This document shows positions 23,474-34,096 of a stretch of 64,000 nucleotides of DNA, in pieces; position 1 is the first letter of the stretch, and each line of letters starts with the position of its first letter. Source of the stretch: Pseudidiomarina insulisalsae (lineage in GTDB: Bacteria; Pseudomonadota; Gammaproteobacteria; Enterobacterales; Alteromonadaceae); contig NZ_PIPY01000004.1 of assembly GCF_003987065.1 (NCBI RefSeq), positions 1-64,000 on the forward strand, written 5' to 3'. The notes beneath the pieces are model-generated. The model did not search any database and was not told the DNA's origin. It saw nothing but the letters and a program-made list of their open reading frames with translations. The position numbers were made by a program, and so were the translations under genes.

Positions 23474-24106
23474 GTGGGAAAAACAACCATCATAGCGATT
23501 GCTGGTGCATCAGCATCGGGCAAGAGTCTATTCGCATCAACTGTATACCAGGAGCTGGTTGCCGAATTAGGTGGCAATGGTATCGCTATTCTGAATGAAG
23601 ACGCGTACTACCGTGATCAGAGTCACCTGACGTTTGAACAACGTCAACTCACCAATTATGACCATCCATCTGCGTTCGAGCATGAGTTGCTGGTAGAGCA
23701 TCTGCAGCAACTGAGTGCCGGGCAGGCAATAGCCATGCCGCAGTACAGTTATAAAAATCATACCCGTACAGAAGACACCATTAAGGTGCAGCCCGGCAAA
23801 GTCATTATGGTAGAAGGGATTTTGTTGCTCCACGATCCGAATTTGCGTAAGTTATTCGACATCTCGGTCTTTATGGATACCCCGCTCGATGTTTGCTTAT
23901 TGCGCCGCATGATCCGCGACGTAGAGGAGCGAGGACGCACCATTCAGTCGGTTGCCGAGCAATATGAAGAGACGGTTCGTCCGGCATTTTTTGAGTTCAT
24001 TTTGCCATCGAAGCAATTTGCAGACTTGGTGGTGACCCGCGGCGGTCAGAATGAGATTGCCATCGACCTGATAAAATCTAAAATTCGTCAATTGCTGGCG
24101 GAATAA
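23474..24106 (+). CDS. udk: Uridine kinase
   Basis: This 210-residue kinase phosphorylates uridine and cytidine to the monophosphates. The P-loop GASASGKS lies near the N-terminus and the conserved NEDAYYRDQ and YDHPSAFEH segments follow. The start is taken as GTG at 23474, which gives the usual uridine-kinase N-terminus and length (about 213 in E. coli). A TTG at 23438 with AAGGA closer upstream is the alternative and would add 12 residues. It lies 26 bp upstream of a nucleoside permease gene, forming a pyrimidine-salvage pair. Confidence 0.9.
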   Translation: MGKTTIIAIAGASASGKSLFASTVYQELVAELGGNGIAILNEDAYYRDQSHLTFEQRQLTNYDHPSAFEHELLVEHLQQLSAGQAIAMPQYSYKNHTRTEDTIKVQPGKVIMVEGILLLHDPNLRKLFDISVFMDTPLDVCLLRRMIRDVEERGRTIQSVAEQYEETVRPAFFEFILPSKQFADLVVTRGGQNEIAIDLIKSKIRQLLAE

Positions 24107-24132
24107 GAAACAACTAAAAAACGGTCTTTTAT

Positions 24133-25377
24133 ATGAATAGTTTTCTTGGCATTGCCATCTTATTTGCCATCGCCATTGCATTTTCCACGAACCGCAAGAA
24201 TATTCGCTGGCGCACTGTCGGCGGCGCTTTCGCCATCCAGGTGTTGTTAGGCGCATTCGTTCTTTATGTGCCGTTTGGCCAGGATGTGCTTTATGCGGTG
24301 GCCTCCGGTGTGGCGCAAATTATTGCATTCACCGGCGCCGGCATTGACTTCATGTTCGGTGGCCTCGCCTCTTCTGACTTTGGCTTTGTATTTGCTATTC
24401 AGGTGCTGAGCGTTATCGTCTTCTTCTCGTCGCTTATTTCCGTCCTTTACTACCTCGGTATTATGAAATGGATTATCCGGATTTTGGGTGGCGGTTTACA
24501 AAAAATTATTGGCAGTAGCCGGCCTGAATCGATGTCAGCAGCGGCCAATATTTTTGTGGGTCAGACCGAAGCGCCAATGATGGTCCGTCCGTTCATCTCC
24601 AGCATGACCCGCTCTGAGCTATTTGCGGTAATGGTCGGTGGTATGTGTTCGGTTTCAGGCTCAGTGCTTGCCGGTTATGCCGGTGTCGGTGTCGAGTTAA
24701 AGTACCTTATCGCAGCGAGCTTTATGGCCGCACCTGCAGGCTTGATGATGGCCAAGATTATTATCCCTGAGCTGGATAAGCCGCGTGAGGATATTGAGTC
24801 GATTATCGAAAACAATAACACCCAAAAAGCCGGTGATATTCAGGTTGAAGACCGCTCTGTGAACGTCATCGACGCTGCGGCGGCGGGTGCCTCCAGCGGT
24901 GTTCAACTGGCCATTAACGTAGGTGCGATGCTCATCGCATTCGTTGCGTTGATTGCGCTGATTAACGGCATTTTTGGTTGGGTTGGCGGCTGGTTTGGTC
25001 ACCCCGACTTATCGTTACAGGAAATTTTTGGCTACGTATTCCAGCCCATTGCCTATGTTTTAGGTGTTAGCTGGGATGAAGCGCAGTTAGCCGGTAGCTT
25101 TATTGGCCAGAAGCTGGTCATCAACGAATTTGTCGCTTATCTGGACTTCGTAAATTATCGCGAGCAGCTAAGTGAACACAGTGAAGTTATTATTACCTTT
25201 GTACTTTGCGGTTTTGCCAACTTTTCATCTATTGCCATTCTACTGGGTGGTCTTGGCGGTATGGCGCCCAGCCGGCGCCATGATATTGCGCGGTTAGGTA
25301 TCCGCGCATTGTTGGCGGCAACACTGGCGAACATGATGAGCGCTGCGATTGCCGGTTTCTTCTTCAGCCTCGGCTAA
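24133..25377 (+). CDS. nupC: NupC-family concentrative nucleoside transporter
   Basis: This 414-residue inner-membrane protein belongs to the CNT family, which imports nucleosides with Na+ or H+. Typical elements are visible: [11 protein letters not shown], the GS(V)LAGYAGVGV region and the C-terminal [19 protein letters not shown] and [10 protein letters not shown] segments. About ten hydrophobic segments and a charged insert near residue 220 are present. It follows udk closely and the two are co-transcribed. A bidirectional terminator hairpin follows at 25418. Confidence 0.93.
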   Translation: MNSFLGIAILFAIAIAFSTNRKNIRWRTVGGAFAIQVLLGAFVLYVPFGQDVLYAVASGVAQIIAFTGAGIDFMFGGLASSDFGFVFAIQVLSVIVFFSSLISVLYYLGIMKWIIRILGGGLQKIIGSSRPESMSAAANIFVGQTEAPMMVRPFISSMTRSELFAVMVGGMCSVSGSVLAGYAGVGVELKYLIAASFMAAPAGLMMAKIIIPELDKPREDIESIIENNNTQKAGDIQVEDRSVNVIDAAAAGASSGVQLAINVGAMLIAFVALIALINGIFGWVGGWFGHPDLSLQEIFGYVFQPIAYVLGVSWDEAQLAGSFIGQKLVINEFVAYLDFVNYREQLSEHSEVIITFVLCGFANFSSIAILLGGLGGMAPSRRHDIARLGIRALLAATLANMMSAAIAGFFFSLG

Positions 25378-25417
25378 ACGGCAACAAAGCCTGTTTAGCC
25401 AGCCTGAAAATAAAACG

Positions 25418-25448
25418 ACCCGCGAAGGTATTATTCGCGGGTTTTTTT
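25418..25448. terminator. Bidirectional terminator between nupC and tesB
   Basis: ACCCGCGAA (25418-25426) pairs with TTCGCGGGT (25434-25442); seven T residues follow on the plus strand and a T-rich tract follows on the minus strand. The loop contains the TAA stop of the minus-strand tesB gene (25431-25433), and the minus-strand 5' arm encodes its last residues Thr-Arg-Glu. Confidence 0.9.
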
Positions 25449-26303
25449 ATGTTTACGCATCACGCCTTCCTGCGCCGTTGAGGCTACCAATACGCCGTCA
25501 CGGGTAAAGAACTGACCGCGTACCAACCCCCGCGCACCGCAGGCGACCGGACTATCGATTGCGTAGAGAATCCAGTCGTCCATGCGAAAGTCTTTGTGAA
25601 ACCACATGGAGTGGTCAATGGTGGCCATCTGCATATCCGGTTGCGCGAAACTCGCGCCATGTGGCTGCAGAGCTGTCGGCAGGAAATTGAAATCAGACGC
25701 GTACGCAAGAAGATATTTATGAATCCGTGAGTCACGCGGCATTTCGCCGTTGGCACGGATCCAGACGTAACGCCGGGGTGCATCAACTTTTGGTTTGAAC
25801 GGATTGTTGGCGGTTACAAAGCGCATTTCGATCGGTTTTTCCGAAATGAACTTATTGCGGATCTTGGCCGGAATCAGTTCAGCATGCTCGCGGTAGATAT
25901 CAAGATCAGAAACCAGCCCCTCAGGACCCGGTACTTCAGGCATGGTGTCCTGATGTTCAAAACCAGGTTCGTCTATCTGAAAGGAGGCCGTCATATAAAA
26001 AATCGGTTTGCCATACTGAATGGCTTTTACCCGCCGGGTTGAGAAGCTCTTGCCATCGCGGACATTCTCAACATCGTAAACGATCGGTTTCTGCGCGTCG
26101 CCCGGACGTAAAAAATAAGAATGCAGAGAGTGTACTTTACGGTCTTGAGGTAATGTCTCTTTCGCCGCTGAAAGCGCCTGGCCGATGACCTGACCGCCGA
26201 AGACCGCGCCGAAACCCAGATCCTGACTCTGACCGCGGTAAATTCCCTGTTCAATCGTCTCAAGACGCAGTAGATCGAGCAAATCGTGCAATACCTGGCT
26301 CAT
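25431..26303 (-). CDS. tesB: Acyl-CoA thioesterase II
   Basis: This 290-residue double-hotdog protein hydrolyses acyl-CoA to fatty acid and CoA. Typical TesB segments are the N-terminal [20 protein letters not shown] in part, [13 protein letters not shown], and the C-terminal [11 protein letters not shown] containing the catalytic Asp. Full length for the family. It converges on nupC and its stop codon lies in the loop of the shared terminator. Upstream, 180 bp separates it from the divergent methyltransferase gene. Confidence 0.95.
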   Translation of the reverse strand: MSQVLHDLLDLLRLETIEQGIYRGQSQDLGFGAVFGGQVIGQALSAAKETLPQDRKVHSLHSYFLRPGDAQKPIVYDVENVRDGKSFSTRRVKAIQYGKPIFYMTASFQIDEPGFEHQDTMPEVPGPEGLVSDLDIYREHAELIPAKIRNKFISEKPIEMRFVTANNPFKPKVDAPRRYVWIRANGEMPRDSRIHKYLLAYASDFNFLPTALQPHGASFAQPDMQMATIDHSMWFHKDFRMDDWILYAIDSPVACGARGLVRGQFFTRDGVLVASTAQEGVMRKHKKTRE

Positions 26304-26483
26304 GGTGGTTCCTTTTTAGCACTGGAGATGATCATTATATGCAGGGCGTGCGCGGCGACAACCGTTCATTGGTTAATTTACTTCTAATTAAGAACATCTT
26401 GGACTAAGTAGCAACGCCATTGACAGGTAGCATTAGCGGCCAGCTAAACCATGCCCAGTTATCGAACAAACCAGGTTGTCGCG

Positions 26484-27182
26484 ATGAATGAAGTGAAACA
26501 CTATAAAATTAATGAGCACACGATTGCCCTTGAGCAACGCGCGGGCGTGTTCGCCCCCAGCGCCCATGGCCTTTATTTTGCTGAGAATGTCAGCTTTGCC
26601 GCAGGCGAAAGCGTTATTGATGTCGGCTGTGGCAGTGGCGTGCTGGCAATTCTGGCGGCTTTGCAAGGCGCGCATGTGACGGCTACAGATATTGCCGCCA
26701 ATGCAACCGCGTTGACTCAGGCAAACGCCCAGCGCAATGGCGTCAACGTGGAAACCTTTACCGGCGGCTTTTTTGCCGGACAACAGCGCAGCTATGATGT
26801 CATTGTGGCGAACTTACCACAGGAAATAGTGGCCCCTACAGCCATGCTCGAAGCGCATACGCAACGCAGCGAAATCGACGGCGGTCTGCGTGGTAACGAT
26901 CTGGTAGTGGAAATGCTGCAGCAGGCGCCGGCCTATATGCATGCGAGTTCGCGCCTTTACTTGCCGCTTCATACCTTAAGTGATTATCAACATACGCTGG
27001 CGGAGGCATTCGAACGCTATCAGGTGCGGTGGGTGAGCTGTGGTGAGCTGGCAGCAAAACCTTTCGTTACCGATCATCTGCCGCAATACCTGGAGCTGCT
27101 GCAGCAAGGTATTATTCGTTTGTATCAGCGCAACGAGAAATGGTGGACCAATGTTTATGTGATTGAATTAACCCTCAAGTAA
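26484..27182 (+). CDS. SAM-dependent methyltransferase
   Basis: This 232-residue class I methyltransferase has the SAM motif VIDVGCGSGVLAI (about residues 46-58), an acidic ribose-binding Asp (VTATDIAAN) and the catalytic motif VANLPQE. The (N/D)-x-P-x pattern hints at an amide, amine or ring-nitrogen target, as in PrmB/HemK- and rRNA-type enzymes. The start at 26484 is chosen over an ATG at 26451 on sequence form only; neither has a strong ribosome-binding site. Target unknown. Confidence 0.8.
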   Translation: MNEVKHYKINEHTIALEQRAGVFAPSAHGLYFAENVSFAAGESVIDVGCGSGVLAILAALQGAHVTATDIAANATALTQANAQRNGVNVETFTGGFFAGQQRSYDVIVANLPQEIVAPTAMLEAHTQRSEIDGGLRGNDLVVEMLQQAPAYMHASSRLYLPLHTLSDYQHTLAEAFERYQVRWVSCGELAAKPFVTDHLPQYLELLQQGIIRLYQRNEKWWTNVYVIELTLK

Positions 27183-27239
27183 GTCGCCGGGTTTCGTTTA
27201 AAAGCTAGACAATAGTCGAATACAAAAGGCTTTCAACCA

Positions 27240-27323
27240 CTTAGCGAGTTGATCTTTGCGCGCTAAGATCCCATAGTGAACAGAGCTATCATTTTTGGCT
27301 TAGCTGGCGATTTATGGCTAAGC
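27240..27323 (+). promoter_or_regulatory. Two inverted repeats with a shared CTTAGC core in the acnA leader
   Basis: CTTAGCG (27240-27246) mirrors CGCTAAG (27261-27267), and GCTTAGC (27298-27304) mirrors GCTAAGC (27317-27323). The same six-base half-site therefore occurs four times, in alternating orientation, within 84 bp just upstream of acnA. Repeated dyads of this kind are usually operator sites or leader hairpins. The regulator is not identifiable from the sequence. Confidence 0.5.
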
Positions 27324-27360
27324 TTATATGAATCTATCGTTCGTGGAAAAGGAGAGAGCT

Positions 27361-30042
27361 ATGTCGAGCCACGACAGCCTGAAAACCTTAAGTACGTTAG
27401 AAGTCAATGGCAAAACCTACCATTATTACAGCTTGCCGAAAGCGGCAGAAAAGCTGGCTTCAGTTGATGATGTCACCAAACTACCCGCCTCAATGAAGGT
27501 GTTGCTGGAAAATCTGTTACGCAACGAAGACGGTGACACGGTAAAAGAAGATGATATTGAAGCGATCGCGCAGTGGATGCGTGAACGCAAATCGGATCGT
27601 GAGATTCAGTACCGCCCGGCGCGGGTACTCATGCAGGACTTCACGGGTGTACCGGCAATCGTCGATTTGGCCGCGATGCGCGATGCCATCGGCAAAGCCG
27701 GTCAGGACCCTGAGCAAATCAACCCGCTATCTGCCGTCGATCTGGTCATTGACCACTCGGTGATGGTGGATGAGTTTGCCTCGCCAGAGGCATTTAAAGA
27801 AAACGTACGCAAAGAGATGGAACGTAACTTTGAGCGCTACCAGTTTTTGCGTTGGGGTCAAAAAGCATTTGAAAATTTCCGCGTGGTGCCACCGGGCACA
27901 GGTATCTGCCACCAGGTTAACCTTGAGTATCTGGCGAAAGTTGCCTGGACCAAAGAAGAGGGTGATCGCACCTATGTGCTGCCTGACACCCTGGTTGGTA
28001 CCGACTCGCATACCACCATGATAAATGGTCTTGGGGTACTGGGTTGGGGTGTAGGCGGTATCGAAGCAGAAGCTGCAATGCTCGGGCAGCCGATTTCAAT
28101 GCTGATCCCTGAAGTTGTCGGCTTCCGCTTTACCGGCAAATTACCGGAAGGCGTCACCGCCACTGACCTGGTGCTAACAGTTACGCAAATTCTGCGGAAA
28201 CAGGGCGTGGTTGGTAAGTTCGTTGAATTTTATGGCCCCGGTCTGGATAACCTGCCATTGGCAGATCGCGCGACCATTGCCAATATGGCGCCTGAATATG
28301 GTGCGACCTGCGGCTTCTTCCCGGTTGACCAGGAAACCTTGCGTTACCTTGAGCTGTCAGGACGGGATCAGGAAACCATAGACTTAGTTGAAGCCTACAG
28401 TAAAGCGCAGGGTCTGTGGCGTGAAACCGACAAAGAGCCGGTCTTCAGTCAGTCACTTGAGCTTGATTTAGGTACTGTGACTGCCTCATTGGCAGGTCCG
28501 AAGCGACCTCAGGATCTGGTCAAAATGCCAGAGCTGGGCGCGAACTTCGATCTGATGCTGGAGCAATCGGGTCAGGCAGAGGAAACAGATAAAAAAGTAC
28601 AGGTGGAAGGCGAGGATTATACGCTGTCACACGGTGATGTGGTGATTGCCGCCATTACTTCCTGTACGAACACGTCGAACCCAAGTGTGTTGATGGCCGC
28701 AGGCCTGGTAGCGAAAAAGGCCGTCGAGAAAGGTCTGAAGCGCAAGCCCTGGGTGAAGTCATCGCTGGCGCCCGGTTCGAAAGTCGTTACTGACTACTAC
28801 GCCAGAGCGGGCTTTACCAAATACCTTGATGAACTTGGTTTCAACCTGGTGGGCTACGGCTGTACCACCTGTATCGGTAATTCAGGTCCATTGCCTGATG
28901 AAGTCAGTAAAGCGATTAAAGACGGCGATCTCATTGTTTCTTCCGTACTCTCAGGTAACCGTAACTTTGAGGGTCGGGTGCATCCTGAAGTGCAGGCGAA
29001 CTGGCTGGCGTCACCACCTTTGGTCGTCGCTTACGCGTTGGCCGGTACCACTCGCATTGATTTAAGCAGTGAGCCGCTGGGCGAAGATAAAGACGGTAAT
29101 CCTGTTTACCTGAAAGACATCTGGCCAAGCAGTCAGGAAATTGCCGATGCGGTAAGCTTTGTTGACGGTGAGATGTTCCGCAGAGAATACGCTGAAGTAT
29201 TCAAGGGTGATGAAGAGTGGCGCAATATTCCGGTTGGTGAGGGCAAAACCTACAACTGGAGCGACGACTCAACTTATGTGAAAAACCCACCTTATTTCAC
29301 TGAAATTGATCAACCATTGGAGCCCATCAGTGATATCGAGGGCGCCCGGGTATTAGCGGTCTTCGCTGACTCGATTACCACGGACCATATTTCACCGGCG
29401 GGCTCAATTAAACCTGACTCTCCGGCAGGTAAGTACCTGCAGGAAAACGGCGTGAAGATTAAAGACTTCAACTCTTATGGCTCACGCCGTGGTAATCACG
29501 AAGTAATGATGCGTGGTACCTTCGCCAACATCCGTATTAAGAACCAGATGCTTGATGGCGTTGAAGGTGGTTACACCCTGCATGTACCTTCGGGTGAACA
29601 AATGTCCATTTATGATGCGGCAATGAAGTATCAAGAGGATGATACACCGCTGGTGGTGCTGGCAGGTAAGGAATACGGTACCGGCTCAAGCCGTGACTGG
29701 GCTGCCAAGGGTACCATTTTGCTGGGTGTGAAGGCGGTCATTGCGGAAAGCTATGAGCGTATTCACCGTTCCAACCTGATTGGTATGGGCGTATTACCCC
29801 TGCAGTTCAAAGAAAACGAAGGCGTGCAGGCACACGACCTGACCGGCCATGAGAAGATTTCAGTCAAGGGAATTGATGAGAATCTCAAGCCGGGACAGAT
29901 GTTGAAAGTCATCGCTGAGAAAGACGACGGCTCGACTGTTGAGTTTGAGGTGAAGTGTCGCATCGACACCAACAACGAGCTGCAATACTACCGTAACGGC
30001 GGTATCCTGCATTATGTGTTACGCGAGATGATCGATAAGTAA
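27361..30042 (+). CDS. acnA: Aconitate hydratase A
   Basis: This 893-residue aconitase isomerises citrate and isocitrate in the TCA cycle. The Fe-S ligand segments SCTNTSNPS and [11 protein letters not shown] supply the three cysteines, and the C-terminal swivel domain has [13 protein letters not shown]. Length fits the AcnA/IRP type. The start at 27361 has AAAGGAGA directly upstream; an ATG at 27328 lacks this. The leader contains paired inverted repeats (27240-27323). A strong terminator follows. Confidence 0.97.
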   Translation: MSSHDSLKTLSTLEVNGKTYHYYSLPKAAEKLASVDDVTKLPASMKVLLENLLRNEDGDTVKEDDIEAIAQWMRERKSDREIQYRPARVLMQDFTGVPAIVDLAAMRDAIGKAGQDPEQINPLSAVDLVIDHSVMVDEFASPEAFKENVRKEMERNFERYQFLRWGQKAFENFRVVPPGTGICHQVNLEYLAKVAWTKEEGDRTYVLPDTLVGTDSHTTMINGLGVLGWGVGGIEAEAAMLGQPISMLIPEVVGFRFTGKLPEGVTATDLVLTVTQILRKQGVVGKFVEFYGPGLDNLPLADRATIANMAPEYGATCGFFPVDQETLRYLELSGRDQETIDLVEAYSKAQGLWRETDKEPVFSQSLELDLGTVTASLAGPKRPQDLVKMPELGANFDLMLEQSGQAEETDKKVQVEGEDYTLSHGDVVIAAITSCTNTSNPSVLMAAGLVAKKAVEKGLKRKPWVKSSLAPGSKVVTDYYARAGFTKYLDELGFNLVGYGCTTCIGNSGPLPDEVSKAIKDGDLIVSSVLSGNRNFEGRVHPEVQANWLASPPLVVAYALAGTTRIDLSSEPLGEDKDGNPVYLKDIWPSSQEIADAVSFVDGEMFRREYAEVFKGDEEWRNIPVGEGKTYNWSDDSTYVKNPPYFTEIDQPLEPISDIEGARVLAVFADSITTDHISPAGSIKPDSPAGKYLQENGVKIKDFNSYGSRRGNHEVMMRGTFANIRIKNQMLDGVEGGYTLHVPSGEQMSIYDAAMKYQEDDTPLVVLAGKEYGTGSSRDWAAKGTILLGVKAVIAESYERIHRSNLIGMGVLPLQFKENEGVQAHDLTGHEKISVKGIDENLKPGQMLKVIAEKDDGSTVEFEVKCRIDTNNELQYYRNGGILHYVLREMIDK

Positions 30043-30058
30043 ACACTTTCGCAGAAGC

Positions 30059-30090
30059 AAAAAAAAGCCAGGCGTGTTGCCTGGCTTCTT
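30059..30090. terminator. Bidirectional terminator between acnA and the tricorn-like protease
   Basis: AAGCCAGGC (30065-30073), loop GTGTT and GCCTGGCTT (30079-30087) form a 9-bp stem flanked by an A-run on the left and a T-rich tract on the right, so it can terminate transcription from both sides. Confidence 0.9.
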
Positions 30091-30102
30091 TGTGTCTGCG
30101 TA

Positions 30103-33100
30103 TTAAATCCCCAGTTCGTCAGGTAACGGGGGTGGCGTTTTATAGTCGCGTGGTGGTGCAGCGCGCAGTTGACGTAAGGTTTCCTCTACCGCACGCTCAA
30201 GTTGCGGGTCGCGTCCCTGATTGACCGCCACTGGATTCAGTATCACTTCAATGTCGGGGGCAACACCTTCATTTTCCACAGCCCACTCACGTTCTGGAGT
30301 GAAAAAGCGGAAAAATGGCACGGTATGAAAACCACCGTCGATGAGACTAGGGTTCGCACTGATACCAATTAAACCACCCCAGGTACGGGTGCCAACGGTC
30401 GTCCCCAGATCCAGATACGAGAATGCCCAGGGCAGGAAGTCGCCACCGGAGCCAGCGTCCTGGTCAATCAGCATGGTTTTTGGCCCATGAATCGCCGCAC
30501 CTGGTGTGGTCCAGACACTGCCATCACGCTCATACCAGCTGGACAAATGGGGGCGCGCCAGAATTTCAGTAATATAGTTCGCCGCCTGTCCACCGCCATT
30601 GCGTCGCTCATCAATTATCAGCGCTGGCTTTTCAGCCTGCGGGAAAAACATACGGTTGAAAAAGTAATAACCGGCGTCAGTGGTGTTGGGCAGATAGACA
30701 TAGGCTAGTTGGCCTTGAGAAGCTTTCTCGACATAGTTCTGTTTATCTTTAATCCATGACCAGGTGCGTAAGTCACCATCATCTTTGCTGGTAACCACGC
30801 TCACCTGGCGACGGTTATCGCCCTCAGCGTTATCAGCAACCGTAAGAGTTACAGCTTGTCCGGCCGTACCGACCAGAAAGCTATGCAGATTATCCGCAGC
30901 GCTAAGCTCACGACCGTTTACTGCCAGAATAAAATCACCTTCAGCCGCATCCAGCCCGGGTACGGCAAGTGGTGCCTGTAACTCAGGACTCCAGCGGTCG
31001 CCAGTATAAATTTTTGCGATCTGATAGCGATTATCTCTTAGTTTGAAATCAGCACCGAGCAGGCCTACGGCATCAGGTTCGCCGCGATAAATATCACCAC
31101 CGCCGACATTATTATGGCCAACCTGCAATTCGCTGATCATTGCCACTAACACCTGGTTCAGGTCGCTGCGCGTTTGCACGTGAGGCAGCATCGGCAGATA
31201 TTTAGCATAGATACGGTGCCAGTCGAGACCGTGCATGTTCTCAGCGTAAAAGTATTCTTTTTGCATGCGCCAGACATCATCAAAGATCTGACGCCACTCT
31301 TTGCGCGGATCAATAAAGCTACGCACCTGATTAAGTGCAACCGGTTTACCTTCAAATTTCTCAGCTGCAGGGCCAATGGTCAGGTTATCAGGCGCAGCAA
31401 AAGTGAGTAACTGTTTACCGTCGCCACTTAAGTCATAACTACTGATATCGGCGGCAACCTGGGTTGCTTTGCGGCTTTCAAAATCGAAACGCATCAGCGT
31501 CATTTGATTTTGCGGCTGCGCCGGAGTGCTGATGCCGTCCTGCGGTTGCAACAAGTAATACAAGCTGCCATCGGCTGCCACCCGTAACGAATGGTAAAAC
31601 TGCTCGCTGACCGGCAAGGCACTGATGCGTTGTGACAAACCTTCCAGGTCAATTTTGAACTCAGCGGCAGGTTCTTCGCCTTCCTTATTATCGGCAGGGG
31701 GGATATCTTCGCTTAACCGTGGGGGAACCGGTGACGGTGTTGTGGTGGTCAGGGAAAACGCGTAGATGCCCATTCGCACAGGACGCTCCTGTGTTGACAA
31801 GTCGAGACCATTTACCGCGGGACCAGCGTTCACCGAAGCGGTAAAAAATAGATAATCGTTGGTAAAGACCGGATTGCTGGCAAAGCTCATGCCCTCGGTC
31901 AGATCAATCACCTCTTCACTCTCGATAGCATAGAGATGCAAGCTACTAAACGCATTGGCACGCATGGTGCTGAAGGCCAGATACTGGCTATCGGGTGAAA
32001 ATGACACAGTAAAGTCCCAGCGGCGTTGCGCGCGATGAATTTTACGCAAGGCGCCTGCTTGCGTGTCAAATAAATACAAATTCAAATGGTTGTCGTTCAG
32101 AGCAAGCCAGCGACCGTCAGGAGACCATTCCAACAACTGATAATAATGGCTGCCCGGTAAGGTGACAGATGTCGGTTCGCCGATGCCATCCTGTGGCGCG
32201 GTTACCAGGTGTTGACGCATGTCGTAGTCGGAGAGGTAGGCCACCTGATTAGTTTTTGGGTGCCACAGAGCGGTATATTCCCTTTTCCCATCGGTACGGG
32301 TCAGGTTACGTGTGGGGCCAAATTCGGCGGGCACGGAAAAAACATCGCCGCGGGCGGTTAATAATACGCGTTTACCGGAATGAGATAATTCCATTGCCGA
32401 AACCAGCTTACTGGCATCATGCCAGTCGGGCTCAGTTTGTGGCGCTGGCGCGGCCAGCTTCACCGGCAGTTGTTCGGGCGTACCCGCCAGATCGGAACGA
32501 TACAGGTAACCGCCGGCGGTAAAGACAATCGTCGAGTCGTGACCGTTCGCGTGGGTGATATCCCACTCAATAAACTGAGTCAGTTGGGTCAGCTGCCCAT
32601 CTGCGTAGCGATAAAGATTGGTCGCAACATCATCACGGTCCGACAGCAGATACAGCGCATCCTTGAGCCAGAATGGATGATGGTGACTGGCATTGGCGCG
32701 TGGTAGCTGTTCAAAGGATTCCGCGTCCTTATCAAGAATCCAGATCGGTGGCGTTGAACCGCCGCGATGCAGACGCCAGCCGGCGGTACTATTGTTGGGT
32801 AAGCGGTTGGGACGGTAGGCGAGGCGCTTGCCATCAGCGGCGAATTTGCCCTCCGCAACCACAGCTTCCATATATTTTTGTGGTAAGCCGCCACTGGTTG
32901 CGACCGAAAACAGCTGCTGACTACGGGTGTTCAGTACTTCGCGGTCAGAAGTAAAATAAACGCTCGCGCCATCACTACTCCAGTCGGTGACCAGATCGTC
33001 GGCGGGGTGATAGGTTAAGCGCTGCGGCGTGCCTCCGGCTAAAGAGACAATATAGACATCCTGATTGCCATGGTAATCTGCGGAAAACGCCAGCCATTGG

Positions 33101-33333
33101 CCATCAGAAGAAAACAGTGGTTTACTCTCGCTGGCCGGGTGACTGGTAAGCTGGCGCGGATTGGCGCCATTACGATCGGTGAGCCAGATATCTCCGCCGT
33201 AGACAAAGGCGATGTGTTGGTCTGAGATATCGGGTTGAGAGATCAATTGCGTGGGTGCGGTTGCGGTTTGTGCTGCGGCACTGGCGGCAGTCAGGCCAAG
33301 CACCGCAAGACCTGATCGGAGGTAGTTGTTCAT
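30103..33333 (-). CDS. Exported tricorn-type S41 protease
   Basis: This 1076-residue protein has a signal peptide (cleavage near ASAAAQ, residue 22) followed by beta-propeller repeats (WLAFSAD, VYFTSDR, WLALNDNHLN and similar), a core domain, a PDZ-like segment (about 790-860) and a C-terminal S41 serine protease domain. The nucleophile region DAGSGGDFLPW and the following GTRTWGGLIG match tricorn-core homologues. Archaeal tricorn is cytosolic; the signal peptide here places it in the periplasm, as in many marine gammaproteobacteria, where it probably trims peptides. Monocistronic. Confidence 0.9.
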   Translation of the reverse strand: MNNYLRSGLAVLGLTAASAAAQTATAPTQLISQPDISDQHIAFVYGGDIWLTDRNGANPRQLTSHPASESKPLFSSDGQWLAFSADYHGNQDVYIVSLAGGTPQRLTYHPADDLVTDWSSDGASVYFTSDREVLNTRSQQLFSVATSGGLPQKYMEAVVAEGKFAADGKRLAYRPNRLPNNSTAGWRLHRGGSTPPIWILDKDAESFEQLPRANASHHHPFWLKDALYLLSDRDDVATNLYRYADGQLTQLTQFIEWDITHANGHDSTIVFTAGGYLYRSDLAGTPEQLPVKLAAPAPQTEPDWHDASKLVSAMELSHSGKRVLLTARGDVFSVPAEFGPTRNLTRTDGKREYTALWHPKTNQVAYLSDYDMRQHLVTAPQDGIGEPTSVTLPGSHYYQLLEWSPDGRWLALNDNHLNLYLFDTQAGALRKIHRAQRRWDFTVSFSPDSQYLAFSTMRANAFSSLHLYAIESEEVIDLTEGMSFASNPVFTNDYLFFTASVNAGPAVNGLDLSTQERPVRMGIYAFSLTTTTPSPVPPRLSEDIPPADNKEGEEPAAEFKIDLEGLSQRISALPVSEQFYHSLRVAADGSLYYLLQPQDGISTPAQPQNQMTLMRFDFESRKATQVAADISSYDLSGDGKQLLTFAAPDNLTIGPAAEKFEGKPVALNQVRSFIDPRKEWRQIFDDVWRMQKEYFYAENMHGLDWHRIYAKYLPMLPHVQTRSDLNQVLVAMISELQVGHNNVGGGDIYRGEPDAVGLLGADFKLRDNRYQIAKIYTGDRWSPELQAPLAVPGLDAAEGDFILAVNGRELSAADNLHSFLVGTAGQAVTLTVADNAEGDNRRQVSVVTSKDDGDLRTWSWIKDKQNYVEKASQGQLAYVYLPNTTDAGYYFFNRMFFPQAEKPALIIDERRNGGGQAANYITEILARPHLSSWYERDGSVWTTPGAAIHGPKTMLIDQDAGSGGDFLPWAFSYLDLGTTVGTRTWGGLIGISANPSLIDGGFHTVPFFRFFTPEREWAVENEGVAPDIEVILNPVAVNQGRDPQLERAVEETLRQLRAAPPRDYKTPPPLPDELGI

Positions 33334-33382
33334 GAGGTTTACCGTTGTTGTTATTGGTAAACCTCAAAATTAGCACAAATTT

Positions 33383-34096
33383 CTAAATTTGCAGCGCGCG
33401 CCCACCGTCTACTTTTAAGAACTCTCCGGTAATGAAGGTATTGTCCCGTAAAAAACGGACGGCCTGAATCATCGGTTTCAGCCCACCTTCAACCTTTAAC
33501 GGCGTTTCAGACAGCACTTTCTGACGATGTTCGCTGTCGTGCTCAGGTAAAAACAAAATGGGGCCCGGCTGAATAGCATTCACCCTGATGGTAGGGGCAA
33601 GCGACTTGGCAAAGCTTTTAGTCAGATTTGCCAGACCGGCTTTGGCGGCACAGTACGCAATATGGGACGTAGTCGGGCTGTCAGTGTAGATATCGGTAAT
33701 ATTAACTACCAACGGGTTGCTAGCCTGCTGTAGCAGCTCCCGCAGGCCCTTAATGAGTAAATAGGGTGCTTGCACATGCACCTGAAAGACTGCGGCAAGA
33801 CAAGCCGGGTCACTATCGACCGTGGCATTGTCAAAAAAGCATGAGGCGTTGTTGACCATGATATCAATGCGGTCAGTCACGTCACGAATTGTGGCAATCA
33901 TTTGCCTGATAGCTACAGTGTCTGTCAGATCCGCCTGTACCCCGGTGGCACCTTGTTGTTCAAGTTCGGCAACGCCTTCACGCGAGGTATTGTAATGGGC
34001 AATCACGTGATAGCCCTCGGCCAGCAGACTCTTCGCCAGCTCAAAGCCAAAGCGCCGCCCGGCACCGGTAATCAAAGCTACAGGTTTGTCACTCAT
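33383..34096 (-). CDS. folM: Dihydromonapterin reductase-like SDR (FolM)
   Basis: This 237-residue short-chain dehydrogenase has GAGRRFGFELA at its N-terminus; the Arg pair in place of the third Gly is typical of FolM-type pteridine reductases. The catalytic Tyr and Lys are in AYCAAKAGL, and the C-terminal FITGEFLKVDGGRA is standard. FolM reduces dihydromonapterin, and weakly dihydrofolate, with NADPH. It overlaps the upstream FolK-like gene by 4 bp, supporting a pterin pathway role. Its stop sits in the centre of a short AT-rich palindrome. Confidence 0.9.
   Translation of the reverse strand: MSDKPVALITGAGRRFGFELAKSLLAEGYHVIAHYNTSREGVAELEQQGATGVQADLTDTVAIRQMIATIRDVTDRIDIMVNNASCFFDNATVDSDPACLAAVFQVHVQAPYLLIKGLRELLQQASNPLVVNITDIYTDSPTTSHIAYCAAKAGLANLTKSFAKSLAPTIRVNAIQPGPILFLPEHDSEHRQKVLSETPLKVEGGLKPMIQAVRFLRDNTFITGEFLKVDGGRALQI

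Noticed and set aside
33376-33391. Fifth strong stop-in-loop hairpin at the folM end
   Set aside because: CAAATTT and AAATTTG are AT-only and leave a two-base loop, so a stable RNA hairpin is unlikely.
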